Assembly: GCF_009727055.1 (NCBI RefSeq)
Contig: NC_052358.1
Span: 45,767,692-45,831,691, forward strand
DNA: 64,000 nucleotides
From: Benincasa hispida
Taxonomy: Eukaryota; Streptophyta; Magnoliopsida; Cucurbitales; Cucurbitaceae
Direction: 5' to 3'
The position numbers were made by a program, and so were the translations under genes. The notes beneath the pieces were generated by a model. That model did not search any database. It was given only the letters and a program-made list of their open reading frames with translations, and was not told the origin of the DNA. Position 1 is the first letter of the stretch. Every line of letters starts with the position of its first letter. Positions 59,045 through 64,000 of this stretch are shown here, in pieces.

Positions 59045-60422
59045 AGTTTAATGAAAATAGACTAATAGTAAATAACTTGTATGGTTTCAGCATATTTAAC
59101 AATATGACCTCCGCGACCTTAAATCTACTCGTCGCTGATAAATTAACAGACAAAAACTACACCTCATGGAAAAACACGATCAACGCAATACTTATATCAA
59201 TGATCTTCGTTTTTTCCTGATAGAGGACTGTCTTTCCATTCCAACTCCAATGTTGCTCGAAATGTTTAGAAAACATACGAGCGTTGGACATGGGTAAACG
59301 AAAAGGCTCAAGCGTATATCTTGGCGAGTCTTTCCAAAGTCTTGGTCAAGAAGCATAAGCCTATGCTCACAGTCCGTGGGATCATGGAGTCCCTAAGGGA
59401 ATGTTTAGACAACCGTCCGCTCTCAAACACATCTTCAATGCCCAAATGCAAGAAGGGGCATCTGTTCGAGAACATGTTCTCAACATGATGGTCCACTTCA
59501 ACGTGGTGGAGATGAATGGGTCCGTCATCAATGAAGCCAATTAGGTTAGCTTCATTTTAGAATCTTTACTTGAAAGTTTCCTACACTTCCGTAGCAATGT
59601 TGATTTGAACAGGATTGACTACAACCTAACCACCTCCCTCAACGAGCTCCAGACCTTTCAGTCGTTGATGAAAAGCAAGGAACAGAAGGGTGAGGAAATG
59701 TTGTTTCATCCTCTAAGAAGTTCCATAGAGGTTCAACCTCTGGGATAAAGTTTGTACCTTCTTCCTCCAACACCAAAAAGTGGAAGAAGAAGAAAGGTGG
59801 AAAGGGGAAAGATAACCCACTAGTTGCTGCCCAAAAGGGTAAAAAAGCCAAGGTTGCAAAGGGAATCTTCAACCAGGAGACATTGGAAGAGGAACCGTCT
59901 CAAGTACTTGGCAGAAAAGAAGAAGGCCAAGCAAGGTGAATGTGATTCTGGCACAAGTTTAGTGGAGAATGATGATTCTGTTTGTATTATAGATTCTGGC
60001 ACCACTAACCATGTTTGTTCTTCATTTCAGGGAATTAGTTCCAAGTGGCAACTTGATGCTTGTGAGATGACGATGCGGGTTGGAATTGGGCACGTCGTCT
60101 CGGCTATGGCAGTCGGAGGTCTCCAGTTAACTTTACAGAATAGATATATTTTGTTAGAAAATGTATATGTAGTTCCTGATTTAAAAAGGAACCTAATTTC
60201 TGTAAATTGTGTACTTGAACAAAAATATTGTATAAATTTCTCTGTAAATAAAGTGTTTATTTTAAAGAATGGTGTCAATATTTGTTTAGCTGAACTAGAA
60301 AATAATTTATATGTGCTAAGGCCGTTAGCAACTAAATCCCTCAATAACAACAAAATGTTTAAAACTGCGGTAACTCGACATAAAAGGTTTAAAATTTCTC
60401 CTAATGAAAATGCCCAACTTTG
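59045..60422 (+). pseudogene. copia element 4: gag and protease remnant
   Basis: Gag starts at 59104 (MTSATLNLLVADKLTDKNYT) and shifts frame near 59200. The central gag text continues in pieces to about 59690. The zinc knuckle near 59830-59900 is split by a frameshift and lacks its first Cys. The frame 59824-60422 carries an intact protease motif (IIDSGTTNHVC), the protease body (LENVYVVPDLKRNLISVN) and the start of the pre-integrase region (KISPNENAQL). It is cut at 60422 by the next LTR, where sister copies continue with WHLRLGH. Confidence 0.88.
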
Positions 60423-62884
60423 TGTTGGGTTTTATGTCCTAAAAACTCAGTTTGCAAAATGATAAACATTTTCTATTATCAATATACTTGTTATTGATCT
60501 CAGAAATTGTATGAAAGTCTAAATCCAATAAACTAAGACCCATGACTATTATATGAATACTTGAACTTTATGTGGAGACATAAGAGTGGATCAGGTTCGA
60601 GTAAATAGTCAAAATGATATATGGTACTTGAATGAGGTTGGGTACCTTATTCTGGTAACACCATTGGATGCGACCTACTCTGTAGTTGCTACAAAGAGTT
60701 ATAAAGTGCTACATACGATGTGATCCTAATTCGTACATGTTATGACATGAGGAGTGGAGCCGTCTTATGCAATGAGTTTGCATAAGATCAGGATCAAGAA
60801 ATAAGTAACTCTTACTTTATAATGTTGTTTACTGTTTAAGACTGACTATTTCACCTAGATGACCTAGGTAACTTGATCTTAATCCTGAGCTAACTATGAA
60901 CTCCTGTTTATTTGGGATTGCACTTAGATTTGCATAGTTGAGGGTTGGCTCAACAGAGCCGGCTCAATAAGACTCCCATTTCAGGGGTAAGACCAGATAA
61001 ATAGATGGGGACATAGGGTGCAAGACGGAATTCACGCCTACCCGATTTAGGGATTAGAGAAAGGTTGTTCTCTCAAATACTGAATCTAGGTCTTGAACAA
61101 GGGGCCCCACTCTCTCACTGGGTTGAGAGAGTTTGGTTTGGTGATTGGATCATAAACCAGTTGTTTATTAGAGGATCAGTAGAGACTTGAGGAATAAGAC
61201 GTAATCTCGGGGGAAAAACAAATATTTGACTTAGCTGTTATTACGAACAACCTGTGAAGGGTCGACTTGCTAATTATGGTTACATCATGTGAACATAATA
61301 TATCTACAGTGAGGGGAGTGTAACTATGAGCCTTAGTAGAGTGACCCATTAGTTAACGAATNNNNNNNNNNNNNNNNNNNNNNNNNNNNNNNNNNNNNNN
61401 NNNNNNNNNNNNNNNNNNNNNNNNNNNNNNNNNNNNNNNNNNNNNNNNNNNNNNNNNNNNNNNNNNNNNNNNNNNNNNNNNNNNNNNNNNNNNNNNNNNN
61501 NNNNNNNNNNNNNNNNNNNNNNNNNNNNNNNNNNNNNNNNNNNNNNNNNNNNNNNNNNNNNNNNNNNNNNNNNNNNNNNNNNNNNNNNNNNNNNNNNNNN
61601 NNNNNNNNNNNNNNNNNNNNNNNNNNNNNNNNNNNNNNNNNNNNNNNNNNNNNNNNNNNNNNNNNNNNNNNNNNNNNNNNNNNNNNNNNNNNNNNNNNNN
61701 NNNNNNNNNNNNNNNNNNNNNNNNNNNNNNNNNNNNNNNNNNNNNNNNNNNNNNNNNNNNNNNNNNNNNNNNNNNNNNNNNNNNNNNNNNNNNNNNNNNN
61801 NNNNNNNNNNNNNNNNNNNNNNNNNNNNNNNNNNNNNNNNNNNNNNNNNNNNNNNNNNNNNNNNNNNNNNNNNNNNNNNNNNNNNNNNNNNNNNNNNNNN
61901 NNNNNNNNNNNNNNNNNNNNNNNNNNNNNNNNNNNNNNNNNNNNNNNNNNNNNNNNNNNNNNNNNNNNNNNNNNNNNNNNNNNNNNNNNNNNNNNNNNNN
62001 NNNNNNNNNNNNNNNNNNNNNNNNNNNNNNNNNNNNNNNNNNNNNNNNNNNNNNNNNNNNNNNNNNNNNNNNNNNNNNNNNNNNNNNNNNNNNNNNNNNN
62101 NNNNNNNNNNNNNNNNNNNNNNNNNNNNNNNNNNNNNNNNNNNNNNNNNNNNNNNNNNNNNNNNNNNNNNNNNNNNNNNNNNNNNNNNNNNNNNNNNNNN
62201 NNNNNNNNNNNNNNNNNNNNNNNNNNNNNNNNNNNNNNNNNNNNNNNNNNNNNNNNNNNNNNNNNNNNNNNNNNNNNNNNNNNNNNNNNNNNNNNNNNNN
62301 NNNNNNNNNNNNNNNNNNNNNNNNNNNNNNNNNNNNNNNNNTTTTGGATAAAATTGAAAAATTGGAAAACTAAAAATGCACAAAATGGAAAAAAGAGTTT
62401 TTCCATTATCCATCACCTAAGTAGCTCACACATGAAGCAATATATTTGCTTTGTCTTCTCCAAGCATGAGCTGCAACTCATGCAGCTCTTCTCTTTGCAT
62501 GTTGATTTGCAATATAATGAAGAGATTGGAATGAAAATCGGGCATGCAATCAAAAGAGTTTTGAGAGAAAAACTGGTTTGAAGAAAGGTTCTTCGACAAG
62601 GTTGCAGCAGTGAGCTTTTCTCCTTCATCCCTTGATTCATGCTTGTTTTGAGTCCCACAACTCAATTTAGAGCACCAAGAGAATAGCGGGGAAGATCTTG
62701 AGGTGGTCTACAATAAGATTTGGAGAAGATAGCAGCTGGAGAAGGAGCTTTGAAGAAGTTCTACAAGAGGTACGTCTTGAAACCCATTTATCCTGCAGAA
62801 GCATGCTTTATATTATGCCAAAATTAGTGAATTTGAATGCTTAGATGATCCTTGTGCTTCTGCTGCTATTGATACAATCCTACA
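60423..62884 (+). repeat. Copia LTR (subfamily B) containing an assembly gap
   Basis: It begins TGTTGGGTTTTATGTCC and ends AATCCTACA before a good primer-binding site. Its readable parts match 57027-59044. Bases 61362-62341 are N (980 bp), so its true length is not known. It interrupts element 4 within the pre-integrase coding region. Confidence 0.82.
61362..62341. other. Assembly gap (N)
   Basis: 980 consecutive N bases inside a copia LTR. The two sides align to the same LTR type, so the missing part is most likely LTR sequence. Open frames spanning it are meaningless. Confidence 0.99.
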
Positions 62885-62885
62885 A

Positions 62886-62900
62886 TTGGTATCAAAGCAT
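62886..62900 (+). other. Copia primer-binding site
   Basis: ttggtatcaaagcat, one change from the usual tggtatcagagc, directly after the LTR end at 62884. Confidence 0.8.
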
Positions 62901-62910
62901 CAAATAAGCA

Positions 62911-64000
62911 ATGAACGATGTGGACAAAGACCAATGGATTAAAGCCATGGACCTTGAAATGGAATCTATGTATTTCAATTCTATCTGGGATCTTATAGAT
63001 AAACCGGAAAGGGTAAAATCCATCGGTTGCAAATGGATCTACAAGAGAAAACGAGACCAAGTTGGTAAGGTACAAACCTACAAAGCTAGACTAGTGGCAA
63101 AAGGGTTTACCCAAAGAGAGGGGTTAGATTTTAAAGAAACCTTCTCTCTAGTTGCCATGATAAAGTCTATTAGAATACTCTTGTCCATAGCCACATTTTA
63201 TGATTATGAAATATGGCAAATGGATGTCAAGACAGCTTTTTTGAATGGCTATCTTGAAGAGAGTACCTATATGTCTCAACCAGAAGGGTTATATAGCAGG
63301 GTCAAGAACAAAAAGTTTGCAAGTTTAATCAATCCATTTATGGATTAAAACAAGCTTCTAGATCCTGGAATATGAGATTTGACGCTGCGATCAAATCTTA
63401 TGGCCTTGAACAAAATATTGATGAACCCTGTGTCTACAAGAAAATCGTCAACAAAACTGTCGCTTTTCTGGTGTTGTATGTTGATGATATTCTACTCATT
63501 GGGAATGAAGTAGAATATCTAGCTGGCGTTAAGAGATGGTTGGCTTCACAATTCCAAATGAAAGATTTGGGAGAAGCACAGTATGTTCTTGGAATCCAAA
63601 TAGTTCGAAATCGCAAGAATAAAACATTGGCATTATCTCAAGCATCTTATATAGACAAGATGTTGTCTAGGTATAAAATGAAAAATTCCAAGAAAGGATC
63701 TTTACCTTTCAGGCATGGAATTCACTTGTCTAAGGAGCAGAGTCCTAAGACACCTCAAGAGGTTGAGGAGATGAATCGAATTCCATATGCATCTGCAGTT
63801 GGGAGTTTAATGTATGCAATGTTGTGTACTCGTCCTGACATATGCTATGCTGTAGGAATCGTCAGCAGATTTCAGTCCAATCCTGGTCATCACCATTGGA
63901 CTACTGTTAAAAACATTCTCAAGTATCTTCAGAGAACGAGAGATTATATGCTCGTGTATGGTCCTAAGGATCTGATCCTTACTGGATACACTGATTCTGA
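62911..64000 (+). pseudogene. copia element 5: reverse transcriptase/RNase H, runs off the window
   Basis: The frame 62911-63348 starts NDVDKDQWIKAMDLEMESMY and covers the polymerase to QMDVKTAFLNGYLEESTYM. A frameshift near 63300 moves it to another frame, which continues open to the window end. That frame has SIYGLKQASRSWNMRF, an intact YVDD box (63477-63488), DLGEAQYVLGIQIVRNRKNK, ASAVGSLMYAMLCTRPDICY and the start of RNase H. It is the best-preserved polymerase here. It lies only ~10 bp after the primer-binding site, so gag, protease and integrase were deleted. Confidence 0.92.

Noticed and set aside
61333..62416. Long minus-strand frames of about 355 residues
   Set aside because: They consist almost entirely of N bases.

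Overview
This is a repeat-rich plant nuclear window, about two thirds AT by eye. The retrotransposon polyprotein styles (copia gag/pol and a Tat-type Ty3/gypsy gag) look most like those I know from Cucurbitaceae, so a cucurbit such as a Cucumis relative is my best guess. This is inference, not a database match. Three ordinary host genes sit in a low-repeat island between about 24.4 and 40.4 kb: a UBC23/UBE2O-type E2 ubiquitin-conjugating enzyme (+), a DUF1279/FAM210-type protein (-) and a uclacyanin-like blue copper protein (+).

Layout. 1-8.3 kb holds two decayed minus-strand Ty1/copia elements sharing one LTR. That LTR contains a sequencing-library adapter artefact. 8.4-15.5 kb is a single plus-strand copia LTR blown apart by nested insertions: a minus-strand solo LTR, a 3-kb gypsy-type solo LTR, and a hAT-type MITE inside the latter, each bounded by target-site duplications. 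15.5-19.8 kb is a third minus-strand copia element with a long non-coding leader. 19.8-22.1 kb is the 3' half of a different copia family (+). 22.1-24.4 kb has SINE-like and MITE debris. 24.4-33.8 kb is the E2 gene, whose 3.4-kb 5'UTR intron holds a 5'-truncated LINE and an antisense RNase H-like fragment. 36.9-37.5 kb is the DUF1279 gene, followed by a Tourist-type MITE. 38.6-40.4 kb is the blue copper gene, whose only intron carries a solo copia LTR 30 bp from the splice acceptor. 40.4-41.3 kb is a MITE array. 42.5-45.6 kb is a second gypsy-type solo LTR with a perfect duplication. 45.6-52.5 kb is a Tat-type gypsy 5' LTR, gag and protease, split by another minus-strand copia LTR. 52.5-57.0 kb is a copia LTR with primer-binding site and 2.25-kb leader, holding a second hAT-type MITE. 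57.0-64.0 kb is copia LTR, gag/protease, a second LTR with a 980-bp assembly gap, then reverse transcriptase running off the end.

All mobile-element reading frames are broken by stops, frameshifts or deletions. The host genes are intact as far as splice sites and frames can be followed. I see no new defence or metabolic system. The most informative observations are the adapter artefact, the duplication-proven nesting, the intronic solo LTR, and a conserved copia leader with a paired internal motif.
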